From Rhodobacteraceae bacterium HLUCCA08 (GTDB taxonomy: Bacteria > Pseudomonadota > Alphaproteobacteria > Rhodobacterales > Rhodobacteraceae), in assembly GCA_001314655.1 (NCBI GenBank), contig LJSF01000005.1, positions 1-36,202 of the forward strand: a DNA stretch of 36,202 nt, written 5' to 3'. A program made the position numbers and the translations under genes. The notes beneath the pieces were generated by a model. It saw only the letters and a program-made list of their open reading frames with translations, was not told where the DNA came from and did no database searches. Shown in pieces: positions 1 to 7,673 of the stretch. The number at the start of each line of letters is the position of its first letter. The first letter of the stretch is position 1.

Positions 1-36
1 GATGATCTGTTCGTCCGTGAATCTCGTTCGCTTCAT
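1..36 (-). CDS. IS3-family transposase OrfA, N-terminal 12 residues only
   Basis: The visible protein is MKRTRFTDEQII. This is the characteristic opening of IS3-family OrfA proteins (typically MKR/K-x-RFTEEQII), the helix-turn-helix subunit that is joined to the OrfB integrase by frameshifting. A good ribosome site, GAGGACGG, lies just upstream on the minus strand. The gene runs off the left edge, so nothing can be said about whether it is intact. Confidence 0.7.
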   Translation of the reverse strand, partial: MKRTRFTDEQII

Positions 37-99
37 TGTCCGTCCTCAGGTTGGGCCGGACTCTAATCGACGGTGGAGGAAAAATCCCGTGGCAGGTCA
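1..99 (-). mobile_element. End of an IS3-family insertion sequence, cut by the window edge
   Basis: Read on the minus strand, this stretch begins at position 99 with TGACCTGCCACGGGATTTTT, which has the TG terminus and general look of IS3-family inverted repeats. It is followed about 60 bases later by the start of an OrfA-type transposase at 36. The rest of the element, including the other inverted repeat, lies outside the window. The exact boundary at 99 is inferred from the TG/CA convention; a target duplication cannot be checked because the other junction is not visible. Confidence 0.7.
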
Positions 100-217
100 C
101 CGCTCCAACCCAACCCGGCCGCCGACCTCCCCACCTCACCCCACCCTCACACCTCCTTGAGCCCCCCTGTCCGCGCGGCCCCTCGGCGCTAGGTCAAGGC
201 ATGAAAGGAGGCCCTCA

Positions 218-472
218 ATGGACCGTCTCAAATATGTCCTTCTCTTCTCGGCCCTGTTTCCGGTCGTCTCCGGCGCGCTGGTGATCGCCGCGCTCAGCTT
301 CGGCTATTATACCTGGCCCGCCATCCTCGGCGCCGCGCTGATCGGGTTTGTCCTGTCCTTCCCCATCGCGCGGCATGTCTCGCGCCGGATCAAGCGCGAC
401 GACCCGAATTTCGACCACCGGCACGAGCCGAAGAATACGTTTCTTCCCGATCCCAATGCGCGGGAAGTGTAA
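218..472 (+). CDS. Small membrane protein, first of a tandem trio
   Basis: This 84-residue protein has two hydrophobic segments (about residues 5-27 and 32-50) joined by a short polar turn, then a basic stretch (ARHVSRRIKRDD) and a hydrophilic tail of about 25 residues. The likely topology is a helical hairpin with both ends in the cytoplasm by the positive-inside rule. The start is fixed by an excellent AAAGGAGG 5 bases upstream. Its first 58 residues resemble the next two proteins: RL near the N terminus, a small-residue-rich first helix, a turn with G, then ALIGFVLSFPIA. It is the only one of the three with the charged tail. I do not recognise a function. Confidence 0.8.
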   Translation: MDRLKYVLLFSALFPVVSGALVIAALSFGYYTWPAILGAALIGFVLSFPIARHVSRRIKRDDPNFDHRHEPKNTFLPDPNAREV

Positions 473-547
473 CTGACCCAGATCAACGCACCCCACCCGA
501 ACATTTGCCATATCGCAGATATGTCTAATTCATCGGAGGGGTGTTCG

Positions 548-724
548 ATGTCCCGTCTCGCACTTGTGCTCTATGTCTTTCTCAGCGCCACGCTCGCCGG
601 CTCCTTCATGGTCGCCGCGCTGGTCGCCGGCCTGGATACCACCAGGCCCGTGGTGATTTCGGCCCTGCTCGGGTTCATCATCGCCATCCCCGTCTCGATC
701 GCCGTGGCGCGCAAGCTGTCGTGA
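548..724 (+). CDS. Small two-helix membrane protein, second of the trio
   Basis: A 58-residue protein made almost entirely of two transmembrane helices (about residues 3-26 and 34-53) with a short TTRP turn and a basic C terminus (ARKLS). The start at 548 is preferred over an in-frame ATG 27 bases upstream because CGGAGGGG sits at the right distance from it. Its stop codon overlaps the GTG start of the next gene (GTGA), so the two are probably translated together. I recall short Rhodobacterales proteins of this look being labelled CTP synthetase in databases; nothing in the sequence supports that name, since the real enzyme has more than 500 residues. Function unknown. Confidence 0.75.
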   Translation: MSRLALVLYVFLSATLAGSFMVAALVAGLDTTRPVVISALLGFIIAIPVSIAVARKLS

Positions 725-900
725 TCCGGCTGGCGGCGTTCCTTTATGGCGTCGTCGCCTCGACCCTGGCGGCGACGGCGGTGGTCGTGGCGCTGGTCTC
801 TGGCGTGACCGGGTTGTGGGGGTTGCTGGGCGCGGCGGGGCTGGGCGCGGCTGTCGCCGTGCCGGCCAGCCTGGCCGCGGCAAAGGCCCTGCGCGGCTGA
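721..900 (+). CDS. Small two-helix membrane protein, third of the trio
   Basis: A 59-residue protein starting with GTG inside the stop codon of the preceding gene. It reads VIRLAAFLYGVVASTL at the start, aligns with its neighbour along its whole length (RLxxxLY, ALVxG, a second helix with AxLGxxxAxPxSxA, then AKALRG), and again has two membrane helices and almost no soluble part. Two adjacent genes of the same size and layout, coupled by a 4-base overlap, suggest duplication and perhaps a hetero-oligomer. The start codon choice rests on coupling and alignment, not on a separate ribosome site. Function unknown. Confidence 0.65.
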   Translation: MIRLAAFLYGVVASTLAATAVVVALVSGVTGLWGLLGAAGLGAAVAVPASLAAAKALRG

Positions 901-940
901 CAGCGACGCGGGACGGATATGCCGGGCGCCGCGTCGACCG

Positions 941-998
941 TCTGTCCGCAGGGTGGGGTTTCACCCCATCTGTCCGCAGGGTGGGGTTTCACCCCACC
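941..998. repeat. Two tandem 28-base units, each with a GTGGGG/CCCCAC hairpin
   Basis: Positions 941-968 and 969-996 are identical. Each contains TGGGGT-TTC-ACCCCA; the second copy forms a perfect 8-bp stem (980-987 with 991-998) around a 3-base loop. The repeat lies between convergent 3' ends and could stop transcription from both sides, although there is no T-run. The stop codon of the leftward hydrolase (989-991) lies inside the second hairpin. Related hairpins occur at 2321-2345 and 26551-26571. Confidence 0.85.
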
Positions 999-1735
999 GG
1001 CGCCTCCAGAAACGCCCGCAAGGCCGCCTCGAATTCGCGCGGCTTTTCGGCATGCAGCCAATGGCCCGCGCCGGGGATCTTGGCGAATTTCGCCGCTGGA
1101 AACAGCGCCTTGATCCGGTCTCGATGCGCCGGCTGCAGATAGTCGCTGTCGGCCCCGGACAGAAACAGGGCCGGCCCGTCGAATTGTCCGTCAAGCTCCG
1201 GAAATCCCACGATCTTGTCCATGTCGCGGTCCAGAACATCAAGGTTCAGCTTCCACCGTTTCCCGTCCGCATCCAGCGACTGAAGCAGGAAGGGTTTCAA
1301 CGCCTCTTCGACCTGCAAGAGATCCCCCGCCTCCGACCGCCGCGCGACGCCCGACAGGTCCACCGCCCGCATCGCCGCGATGTTGTGCGACTGGCTGTGG
1401 GCATAGGCGACCGGCGCGATGTCGGCGACGATCAGGCGATTGACAAGGTCGGGGTATGTCACGGCCAGCACCATCGCCGCCTTGCCGCCCATGGAATGGC
1501 CGACCACATCCGTCGGCCGGTCCAGCAGCGCCGCCAGGTCCTGCGCCAGATCGTCATAGGAATGGCTGTCGAACCAGGGCGAGTCGCCGTGGTTGCGCAG
1601 GTCCGGGGCCAGCACATGATAACGGTCGGCCAGGCGCTTGGCGATCACCCCCCAATTGCGGCCCGACCCGAAAAGGCCGTGCGCGATCAACAGCTTGGGC
1701 AGGGCGGGATCGCCATGGGTGAGGAGGTTCAGCAT
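989..1735 (-). CDS. Alpha/beta hydrolase (YbfF-type esterase)
   Basis: A 248-residue cytoplasmic alpha/beta-fold hydrolase. The order of motifs is typical: an oxyanion-hole HGLFGSGRNW near residue 20, LRNHGDSPW, the nucleophile elbow GHSMGG around residue 90, and GAGHWLHAEKP near the C terminus with the catalytic His. The family hydrolyses small esters or thioesters; the physiological substrate cannot be read from sequence. The start MLNLLTHGD is chosen because it gives the family's usual N terminus; the frame stays open further upstream but that extension is low-complexity and overlaps the divergent gene. The last two codons and the stop lie in a dispersed hairpin repeat. Confidence 0.9.
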   Translation of the reverse strand: MLNLLTHGDPALPKLLIAHGLFGSGRNWGVIAKRLADRYHVLAPDLRNHGDSPWFDSHSYDDLAQDLAALLDRPTDVVGHSMGGKAAMVLAVTYPDLVNRLIVADIAPVAYAHSQSHNIAAMRAVDLSGVARRSEAGDLLQVEEALKPFLLQSLDADGKRWKLNLDVLDRDMDKIVGFPELDGQFDGPALFLSGADSDYLQPAHRDRIKALFPAAKFAKIPGAGHWLHAEKPREFEAALRAFLEAPVG

Positions 1736-1801
1736 CGCTCCGACATAAGCCGCGCGGCGCGCGATTGCCAGCCCCCAACGGCCGGCGCTAGAAGGTGGCG
1801 C

Positions 1802-2173
1802 ATGGACCGGGCCGAACTGAACGGGATGATCGACGAGGTGCGCAGGCTGCTGGACGAACGTCTGCGCGTGCGCGGCCGCAGCCTGTCGCGCCAGCTGCGC
1901 CGGGCCGGTCGGATGCTGCCACGCCGATTGCGGCGCGACGCCCGGGCCCTGGTCGAGGCCCAGAGCCTGACCGGGCATCCGACCCTTGGCCTGATGCTGG
2001 ACCGGACACGCCTGGGCGCGGCACACCGGCGGCTGGTCGAGCACCTGGAGGCGATCGATCCGGTCGAGGCGCGCAAGACACGGGTGATCCGGCTGGCGGC
2101 GACGATCGCGCTCAACCTGCTGATCGTCGCGGGCCTGCTGGTCGCGGTGCTGGTCTGGCGGGGATTTCTGTGA
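1802..2173 (+). CDS. Conserved-looking small protein with C-terminal membrane anchor
   Basis: A 123-residue protein with a very arginine-rich, probably helical N-terminal two thirds (many R, L and E in heptad-like spacing) and one hydrophobic helix at the C terminus (about residues 98-118, ATIALNLLIVAGLLVAVLVW) ending WRGFL. It is therefore likely tail-anchored with a basic cytoplasmic domain. It is divergent from the hydrolase gene with 66 bases between starts, and AGAAGGTGG serves as ribosome site. I do not recognise the family. Confidence 0.65.
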   Translation: MDRAELNGMIDEVRRLLDERLRVRGRSLSRQLRRAGRMLPRRLRRDARALVEAQSLTGHPTLGLMLDRTRLGAAHRRLVEHLEAIDPVEARKTRVIRLAATIALNLLIVAGLLVAVLVWRGFL

Positions 2174-2320
2174 TCCGCGGCGGCGCGCGCACCACCGGGG
2201 TCACGGTGACGCAGCCGACGAAAAGCAGCAGAGACCAGGACGCCATCCTCGACAGCGGCGCCCGATCCGCGGGCAGGGCGCCGCATGGGCCGGGCTTTCG
2301 CGCCGCGTCCGTGCACGGCC

Positions 2321-2345
2321 GGTGGGGCGGAACCCCACCCTGCGG
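2321..2345. repeat. GGTGGGG/CCCCACC hairpin, dispersed repeat copy
   Basis: GGTGGGG (2321-2327), loop CGGAA, CCCCACC (2333-2339), followed by CTGCGG. This is the reverse complement pattern of the repeat at 941-998. It lies between the convergent 3' ends of the small membrane protein gene and glyA, 27 bases beyond the glyA stop, where a transcription terminator is expected. There is no T-run. The remaining sequence of this 198-base gap shows no supported gene. Confidence 0.65.
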
Positions 2346-2371
2346 GCCGGCGGCGGGGTGGGGGCTGTGCC

Positions 2372-3661
2372 TCAGAGACCCGGATAGATCGGGAAGCGCT
2401 GGCACAGCGCTTCGACCTCGGCCTTCACCTGGGCCTCGATCTCGGCGTTGCCGTCTTCGCCATGGGCGGCCAGCCCATCGACGACACGGACGATCCAGTC
2501 GCCGATCTGGCGGAACTCGGCCTCGCCGAAGCCGCGGGTGGTGCCGGCGGGCGAGCCCAGGCGCACGCCGCTGGTCACGGTGGGTTTTTCCGGGTCGAAC
2601 GGGATGCCGTTCTTGTTGCAGGTGATATGGGCGCGTTCCAGCGCCGCTTCGGTGGCGTTGCCCTTGACCCCCTTGGGTCGCAGGTCGACCAGCATCACGT
2701 GGCAATCGGTGCCGCCGGTGACGATATCCAGCCCGCCTTTCATCAGCTGGTCGGCCAGGGCCTGGGCGTTCTTGACGACCTGGGTCTGGTAGGCCTTGAA
2801 ATCGGGGCGCAGCGCCTCGCCGAAGGCCACGGCCTTGCCGGCGATCACATGCATCAGCGGCCCGCCCTGGATGCCGGGGAAGATCGCCGAATTCACCTTC
2901 TTGGCGATGGCGTCGTCATTGGTCAGGATCATGCCGCCGCGCGGGCCGCGCAGGGTCTTGTGGGTGGTGGTCGTGACCACATGGGCATGGGGGAAGGGGT
3001 CGGGATAGACCCCCGCCGCGATCAGACCGGCGAAATGCGCCACATCGGCCAGCACGATGGCGCCGACGGTATCGGCGATCTCGCGGATGCGGGCGAAATC
3101 GATATGGCGCGGAATGGCCGAGCCGCCGGCGATGATCATCTTGGGCTGGTGTTCGGCGGTCAGCGCGGCGATCTGGTCGTAATCGATCAGGCTGTCCTGC
3201 TGGCGCACGCCGTATTGCACCGCGTTGAACCACTTGCCCGACTGGTTCGGCCGGGCGCCATGGGTCAGATGGCCGCCGGCATCGAGGCTCATCCCCAGGA
3301 TCGTGTCGCCGGGCTGCAGCAGTGCGGTGAACACGCCCTGGTTGGCCTGGCTGCCGGAATTCGGCTGGACATTGGCGAAGGCGCAGCCGAACAGCTGTTT
3401 CGCGCGCTCGATCGCCAGGGTCTCGGCCACGTCGACATATTGGCAGCCGCCGTAATAGCGCCGGCCCGGATAGCCTTCGGCATATTTGTTGGTCATCACC
3501 GAGCCCTGCGCCTCGAGCACCGCCGCCGAAACGATGTTTTCCGACGCGATCAGCTCGATCTCGTGGCGCTGGCGGCCCAGTTCCTGCCGGATCGCGCCCC
3601 AGATCTCGGGGTCGCGGGATGACAGGGCTTCGGTGAAGAATCCTTCGGTCTGGCTGGTCAT
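2372..3661 (-). CDS. glyA: Serine hydroxymethyltransferase
   Basis: A 429-residue PLP enzyme, the normal length for bacterial SHMT. It interconverts serine and glycine with tetrahydrofolate, feeding one-carbon units to methylene-THF in the cytoplasm. Visible hallmarks are [11 protein letters not shown] (residues 35-45), the [14 protein letters not shown] block (60-73), the cofactor contacts around ADVAHFAGL (205-213), and the PLP-lysine motif [14 protein letters not shown] with Lys235. The start has GGAGGA 8 bases upstream on the minus strand. The 204-base spacer to the divergent nadK gene should hold promoters for both, but I see no convincing -35/-10 pair or riboswitch in it. Confidence 0.97.
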   Translation of the reverse strand: MTSQTEGFFTEALSSRDPEIWGAIRQELGRQRHEIELIASENIVSAAVLEAQGSVMTNKYAEGYPGRRYYGGCQYVDVAETLAIERAKQLFGCAFANVQPNSGSQANQGVFTALLQPGDTILGMSLDAGGHLTHGARPNQSGKWFNAVQYGVRQQDSLIDYDQIAALTAEHQPKMIIAGGSAIPRHIDFARIREIADTVGAIVLADVAHFAGLIAAGVYPDPFPHAHVVTTTTHKTLRGPRGGMILTNDDAIAKKVNSAIFPGIQGGPLMHVIAGKAVAFGEALRPDFKAYQTQVVKNAQALADQLMKGGLDIVTGGTDCHVMLVDLRPKGVKGNATEAALERAHITCNKNGIPFDPEKPTVTSGVRLGSPAGTTRGFGEAEFRQIGDWIVRVVDGLAAHGEDGNAEIEAQVKAEVEALCQRFPIYPGL

Positions 3662-3865
3662 GTGACATCCTCCGGCAGCATGGCTTGCCGGCTAGGATTA
3701 AGCGCTGGTGGCCCGGGTTGAAAGGCGCAAAGCGACGCGGGGGCGCGGCTTTGCGGCGCCGATCGGCAACCGGCGGGGCGGATCGGGAACAGCCGGGCAC
3801 CGCGCGGAACGCTTGCCTTTCGCCGCGGCGCTTGGGACAAGTCGGGCAGACGCGGGAGGGAACGC

Positions 3866-4633
3866 ATGACCACACGGCTGGCCCTGGCCTTTCTGGCAAG
3901 TTCGGCGCCGATCGCCCAGACCGCGCGGCGGACTCTGGCCGAACGCTATGGCGACGTGCCCCCCGCCGAGGCAGAGGTGATCGTCGCCCTGGGCGGCGAC
4001 GGTTTCATGCTGCAGACCCTGCACGCGACCCAGGACCTGGCCGCGCCGGTCTATGGCATGAACCGCGGCACGGTCGGCTTTCTGATGAACGAATACGCCC
4101 CCCAGGGCCTGACCGAACGGCTGGCCCAGGCCGAAGAGGCGCAGATCAACCCGCTGGCGATGCGGGCGACCTGCGCCGACGGGTCGGTGCAGGAAGCGCT
4201 GGCGATCAACGAGGTGTCCTTGCTGCGCGCCGGCCCGCAGGCGGCCAAGCTGCGCTTGTTCGTCGATGGCAAGCTGCGCCTGCCGGAACTGGTCTGCGAC
4301 GGGGCCCTGGTGGCGACGCCGGCGGGATCGACCGCCTACAATTACTCGGCCCATGGGCCGATCCTGCCGATCGGGTCCGACGTGCTGGCGATCACCGCGG
4401 TGGCGGCGTTCCGGCCGCGGCGCTGGCGTGGCGCGCTGGTGCCGAAGGCGGCCGAGGTGGTGTTCGAGGTGGCCGAACCGGCCAAGCGCCCGGTCATGGC
4501 CGATGCCGACAGCCGGTCCGTGCCCGATGTGGTGCGGGTCGAGGTGCGGTCGGAGCCCGGCGTGGTGCACCGGCTGTTGTTCGACCCGGGCCACGGGCTG
4601 GAAGAACGGCTGATCCAGGAACAATTCGTCTGA
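3866..4633 (+). CDS. nadK: NAD kinase
   Basis: A 255-residue protein that phosphorylates NAD to NADP with ATP. It carries the GGDG motif (residues 43-46), the NE motif (115-116) and the [20 protein letters not shown] signature (about 145-164), all in the expected order. Its length fits the short alphaproteobacterial NAD kinases. GGGAGG precedes the ATG. It is divergent from glyA and convergent with the VPLPA-CTERM gene. Confidence 0.95.
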   Translation: MTTRLALAFLASSAPIAQTARRTLAERYGDVPPAEAEVIVALGGDGFMLQTLHATQDLAAPVYGMNRGTVGFLMNEYAPQGLTERLAQAEEAQINPLAMRATCADGSVQEALAINEVSLLRAGPQAAKLRLFVDGKLRLPELVCDGALVATPAGSTAYNYSAHGPILPIGSDVLAITAVAAFRPRRWRGALVPKAAEVVFEVAEPAKRPVMADADSRSVPDVVRVEVRSEPGVVHRLLFDPGHGLEERLIQEQFV

Positions 4634-4651
4634 CGCCGTCGGCCGCCGCTC

Positions 4652-4672
4652 GCCCCGGGACGGGCCCGGGGC
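4652..4672. terminator. GCCCCGGG/CCCGGGGC hairpin between convergent genes
   Basis: A perfect 8-bp stem (4652-4659 with 4665-4672) around a 5-base loop lies 19 bases after the nadK stop. It may end transcription from both sides, but lacks a T-run, so a role as dispersed palindromic repeat is equally possible. The same stem, with a different loop, occurs at 32344-32364. Confidence 0.45.
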
Positions 4673-4674
4673 AT

Positions 4675-4696
4675 CGCCCCGCCCGCCGTCCCGGTT
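4675..4696. repeat. 22-base repeat, copy 1
   Basis: These 22 bases are identical to 18005-18026. Both copies lie downstream of the stop codon of a leftward gene (13 and 33 bases after it), next to a GC-rich palindrome. An exact match of this length is unlikely by chance even at this GC content. Confidence 0.7.
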
Positions 4697-4709
4697 CAGG
4701 CGCAAAGGC

Positions 4710-5366
4710 TCAGGCGCGGCGCGTGCGGCCCAGGGCCAGCGCGCCAAGCCCGGCCAGCAGCATCCAGCCCGCCGCCGGCAGCGGCACCGGCGCGGGCGCC
4801 GGCTGGCCGGTCACCAGGTCCTGGGTGCCATCGGCGACGAAGAAGCTGAGCGTCCAGGCGTCCGGATCGAAAGCCGACAGCCCGGCCAGGTAATCCGCGG
4901 CCAGGTCCTTGACCGGGTTGTTGTTGAACACCCGGAAATCGCCGGTGTCGAGGTCGAACGCATCATCGGTGATCACTTCCCAGATCGCCACCTGAAAAGC
5001 CGCGGCCTTGGTGCCGGTGTCGATCCCCTCGTAATGGCCGTCGAACAGCTGGCCCAGCATGTCGGTCACGCCGGCGCTGAACGGCGAGCCGCTCGTGTCA
5101 TAGGCGACCGACAGGTTCAGATGTTCGGCCAGGTCGATGCAGAAGGCGACGATCGGCGTGGTGCCGTCGGTGATGTTGAAGCCACCGGCGCGCACGTTCT
5201 GCGCCGTGCCCCCGTTGACGCTGATCCGCACGTCGGAATAGAGCGGCGGATCGCCGAACAGATTGGCGTGGGTCTTGTCGAAATCGATTGTCCCGGCGGC
5301 GGCACCGGTCGCCAGGGCGGCGCCCAGGGCGGTTGCGGCCAAGCCGGTCTTGATTGAAAAACGCAT
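4710..5366 (-). CDS. VPLPA-CTERM sorting-domain protein (exosortase substrate)
   Basis: A 218-residue exported protein. Residues 1-24 are a Sec signal peptide (basic MRFSIKTG, hydrophobic Ala-rich core, cleavage near AAAG). The C terminus is a textbook VPLPA-CTERM signal: VPLPA at 194-198, a hydrophobic helix, then RTRRA. Such proteins are processed by a dedicated exosortase in Rhodobacterales; no exosortase is in this window. The body contains AFCIDLAEHL (Cys76) and AAAFQVAIWEV (Gln125), resembling the Cys and TQxAIW elements of thioester adhesin domains. The start at 5366 has GGAAGGA upstream; a longer in-frame start would put 13 polar residues before the signal peptide and is less likely. 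Confidence 0.85.
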   Translation of the reverse strand: MRFSIKTGLAATALGAALATGAAAGTIDFDKTHANLFGDPPLYSDVRISVNGGTAQNVRAGGFNITDGTTPIVAFCIDLAEHLNLSVAYDTSGSPFSAGVTDMLGQLFDGHYEGIDTGTKAAAFQVAIWEVITDDAFDLDTGDFRVFNNNPVKDLAADYLAGLSAFDPDAWTLSFFVADGTQDLVTGQPAPAPVPLPAAGWMLLAGLGALALGRTRRA

Positions 5367-5762
5367 GACTATCCTTCCCAATGAACGGGTCCTTGTTCTT
5401 GGCACATGGTTAATGTTTCGGTCAAATGAACGGGGAATTACGCCGTTTCGGTTTCATCTTTGGAAACGCTCGGGGCCCCGGGGTCGGGATTGTGACCGGA
5501 TTTCAGTGCCTCGGCCTGCGGCGGCGGCGAATCGCCGGGCGTTTGGCGACGTTGCGTCAGCCTCGCGGTGGTCCTGGCACCCTGCCGAGGCGGTCGGGGG
5601 CATGACATCCACGGGCGAAGACTACGCGCGGCCTATATGCCCGCTGGCGACGGCTGTTTCGTGGCCCCCGTCACCGGGTCGGATTTCGTCCGAATGCAGG
5701 GCCCCAAACCGCCGTTTTCATGGGCGGCCGCCCGGCCTTGCGCGCGCAGTGATCCCGGCGGC
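5367..5762. other. 396-base gap without a supported gene
   Basis: The gap lies between prpE's 3' end and the start of the VPLPA-CTERM gene, both leftward. The half next to the latter is comparatively AT-rich and should hold its promoter; TTGACC at 5425-5420 is a possible -35 but has no good -10. A 10-base direct repeat AATGAACGGG occurs near 5384 and 5426. The rest (about 5470-5762) is GC-rich and shows no credible coding frame, RNA gene or clear T-tailed terminator for prpE; a weak GGCCGCC/GGCGGCC pairing occurs close to the prpE stop. Confidence 0.6.
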
Positions 5763-7652
5763 CTAGCCGCCGTAGCCCATCGGTTTCACCGCCGCGCGGA
5801 TTTCGTCCAGGATCGCCGGGTCGTCGATCGTGGCGGGCATCTTGTAATCCTGCCCGTCGGCGATCTTGACCATGGTGCCGCGCAGGATCTTGCCCGACCG
5901 GGTCTTGGGCAGCCGGTCGACCACGGCGCACAGCTTGAAGGCCGCCACCGGGCCGATCTGGTCGCGCACCATCTTGACGCATTCGCGGGCGATCTCGTCA
6001 TGCGGTCGGTCGACCCCGGCGGACAGGCAGACGAAGCCCATGGGCAATTGGCCCTTGAGCTCATCCGTGACGCCGATCACGGCGCATTCGGCGACATCCG
6101 GATGGGCGGCCAGGACCTCTTCCATGGCGCCGGTCGACAGCCGGTGTCCGGCGACGTTGATCACGTCATCGGTGCGGGCCATGATCCAGAGGTAGCCGTC
6201 CGCGTCCTTCATCCCCGCATCGCCGGTCTCGTAATAGCCCGGGAAATGGTCGAGATAGGATTTGCGGAACCGTTCGGGCGCGTTCCACAGCGTCGGCAGC
6301 GTGCCCGGCGGCAGCGGCAGCTTGACGGCGATGGCGCCCAGCTCTCCGGGTGGCAATTCGTGGCCGTCCTCGCCCAGGATCTGCACGTCATAGCCGGGCA
6401 TGGCGACGGTGGGCGAGCCGATCTTGACAGGCAGCGGTTCGATCCCCGCCGGGTTGCCGGCGATGGCCCAGCCGGTTTCGGTCTGCCACCAATGGTCATA
6501 GACCGGCTTGCCGGTCACCCGGGTGGTCCAGTCGATCGTGTCCGGATCGGCCCGTTCGCCGGCCAGGTAGATCGCGCGCAGGTGCGACAGGTCGTATTTG
6601 CCGACGAATTCGCCCTTCGGATCCTCGCGCTTGACCGCGCGCAGGGCGGTGGGGGCGGTGAAGAAGGACGCGACCTTGTGTTCGGACATCACCCGCCAGA
6701 AGGTGCCGGCATCGGGCGTGCCGATCGGCTTGCCCTCGAAGACGATGGTGGTGTTGCCGTGGATCAGCGGCGCATAGCAGATATAGCTGTGCCCCACGAC
6801 CCAGCCCACATCCGAGGCGGCCCAGAACACCTCGCCGGGATCGACGTTGTAGATGTTCTTCATCGTCCAGTTCAGCGCCACCAGGTGCCCGGCGGTGGGC
6901 CGGACCACGCCCTTGGGCGCCCCGGTCGTGCCCGAGGTATACAGGATATAGGCCGGGTGGGTGCCCTCGACCGGCACGCAATCGGCCGGCTCGACCCCGT
7001 ATTGAAAACCGTGCCAGTTGTAATCGCGCCCCTCTTCGAGATGGGCGACCTCCTGTTCGCGCTGGAAGATGACGCAGAAATCGGGCTTGTGGGCCGCCTG
7101 GTCGATGGCGGCGTCCAGCAGCGGCTTGTAATGCACGATCCGGCCCGGCTCGATCCCGCAGGAGGCGGCGATGATCGCCTTGGGCTGCGCATCGTCGATG
7201 CGGACGGCCAGTTCATGCGCCGCGAAACCGCCGAAGACCACCGAATGGATCGCCCCCAGCCGGGCGCAGGCCAGCATCGCCTCCAGCGCCTCGGGGATCA
7301 TCGGCATGTAGATGATGACCCGGTCGCCCTTTTCCACGCCCTTGGCGCGCAGCGCACCGGCCAGTTGTGCCACGCGGTTGCGCAGGTTCACATAGGTGAT
7401 GCGGCGGGTCACGCCGGACACCGGGCTGTCATGGATGATCGCGACCTGGTCGCCGCGGCCGGCCTCGACATGGCGGTCGACGGCGTTCCAGCAGGTGTTG
7501 ACCATGCCGTCGGCGAACCATTCATGGATATTGTCGCCCCGGTCGAACAGCGCCTTGCTGGGCGGCGTGGCCCAGTCGATGGCCGCGGCCTGCTCCATCC
7601 AGAACCGGTCCGGGTCGGCCTTCCAGGCCTCGTAGATCGCGCTGTAGCCCAT
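5763..7652 (-). CDS. prpE: Propionyl-CoA synthetase
   Basis: A 629-residue member of the acetyl-CoA synthetase family, of normal length. It activates propionate to propionyl-CoA through an acyl-adenylate. Hallmarks: the P-loop-like YILYTSGTTGAPKGVV (residues 235-250), YDHWWQTETGW, the adenylation hinge YYETGDAG, the PrpE-type VAGHRLSTGAMEE, and the C-terminal RSGKILR (585-591) whose Lys588 is the family's catalytic and acetylation-regulated lysine. PrpE rather than Acs is favoured by VVFGGFAAHELAVRI and the VAGHRLSTG sequence. GAGGGAGG precedes the start. No other propionate genes are nearby. The leader contains alternative hairpins. Confidence 0.93.
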   Translation of the reverse strand: MGYSAIYEAWKADPDRFWMEQAAAIDWATPPSKALFDRGDNIHEWFADGMVNTCWNAVDRHVEAGRGDQVAIIHDSPVSGVTRRITYVNLRNRVAQLAGALRAKGVEKGDRVIIYMPMIPEALEAMLACARLGAIHSVVFGGFAAHELAVRIDDAQPKAIIAASCGIEPGRIVHYKPLLDAAIDQAAHKPDFCVIFQREQEVAHLEEGRDYNWHGFQYGVEPADCVPVEGTHPAYILYTSGTTGAPKGVVRPTAGHLVALNWTMKNIYNVDPGEVFWAASDVGWVVGHSYICYAPLIHGNTTIVFEGKPIGTPDAGTFWRVMSEHKVASFFTAPTALRAVKREDPKGEFVGKYDLSHLRAIYLAGERADPDTIDWTTRVTGKPVYDHWWQTETGWAIAGNPAGIEPLPVKIGSPTVAMPGYDVQILGEDGHELPPGELGAIAVKLPLPPGTLPTLWNAPERFRKSYLDHFPGYYETGDAGMKDADGYLWIMARTDDVINVAGHRLSTGAMEEVLAAHPDVAECAVIGVTDELKGQLPMGFVCLSAGVDRPHDEIARECVKMVRDQIGPVAAFKLCAVVDRLPKTRSGKILRGTMVKIADGQDYKMPATIDDPAILDEIRAAVKPMGYGG

Positions 7653-7673
7653 GGTATGCCTCCCTCGTATCCG

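Noticed and set aside
2112-2243. Minus-strand frame of 44 residues beginning MASWSLLLFVGCVTVTP, like a small lipoprotein
   Set aside because: It overlaps the 3' end of the + strand gene, has no basic residues before the hydrophobic stretch, an imperfect lipobox, and its only GAGG touches the ATG. More likely a chance frame.
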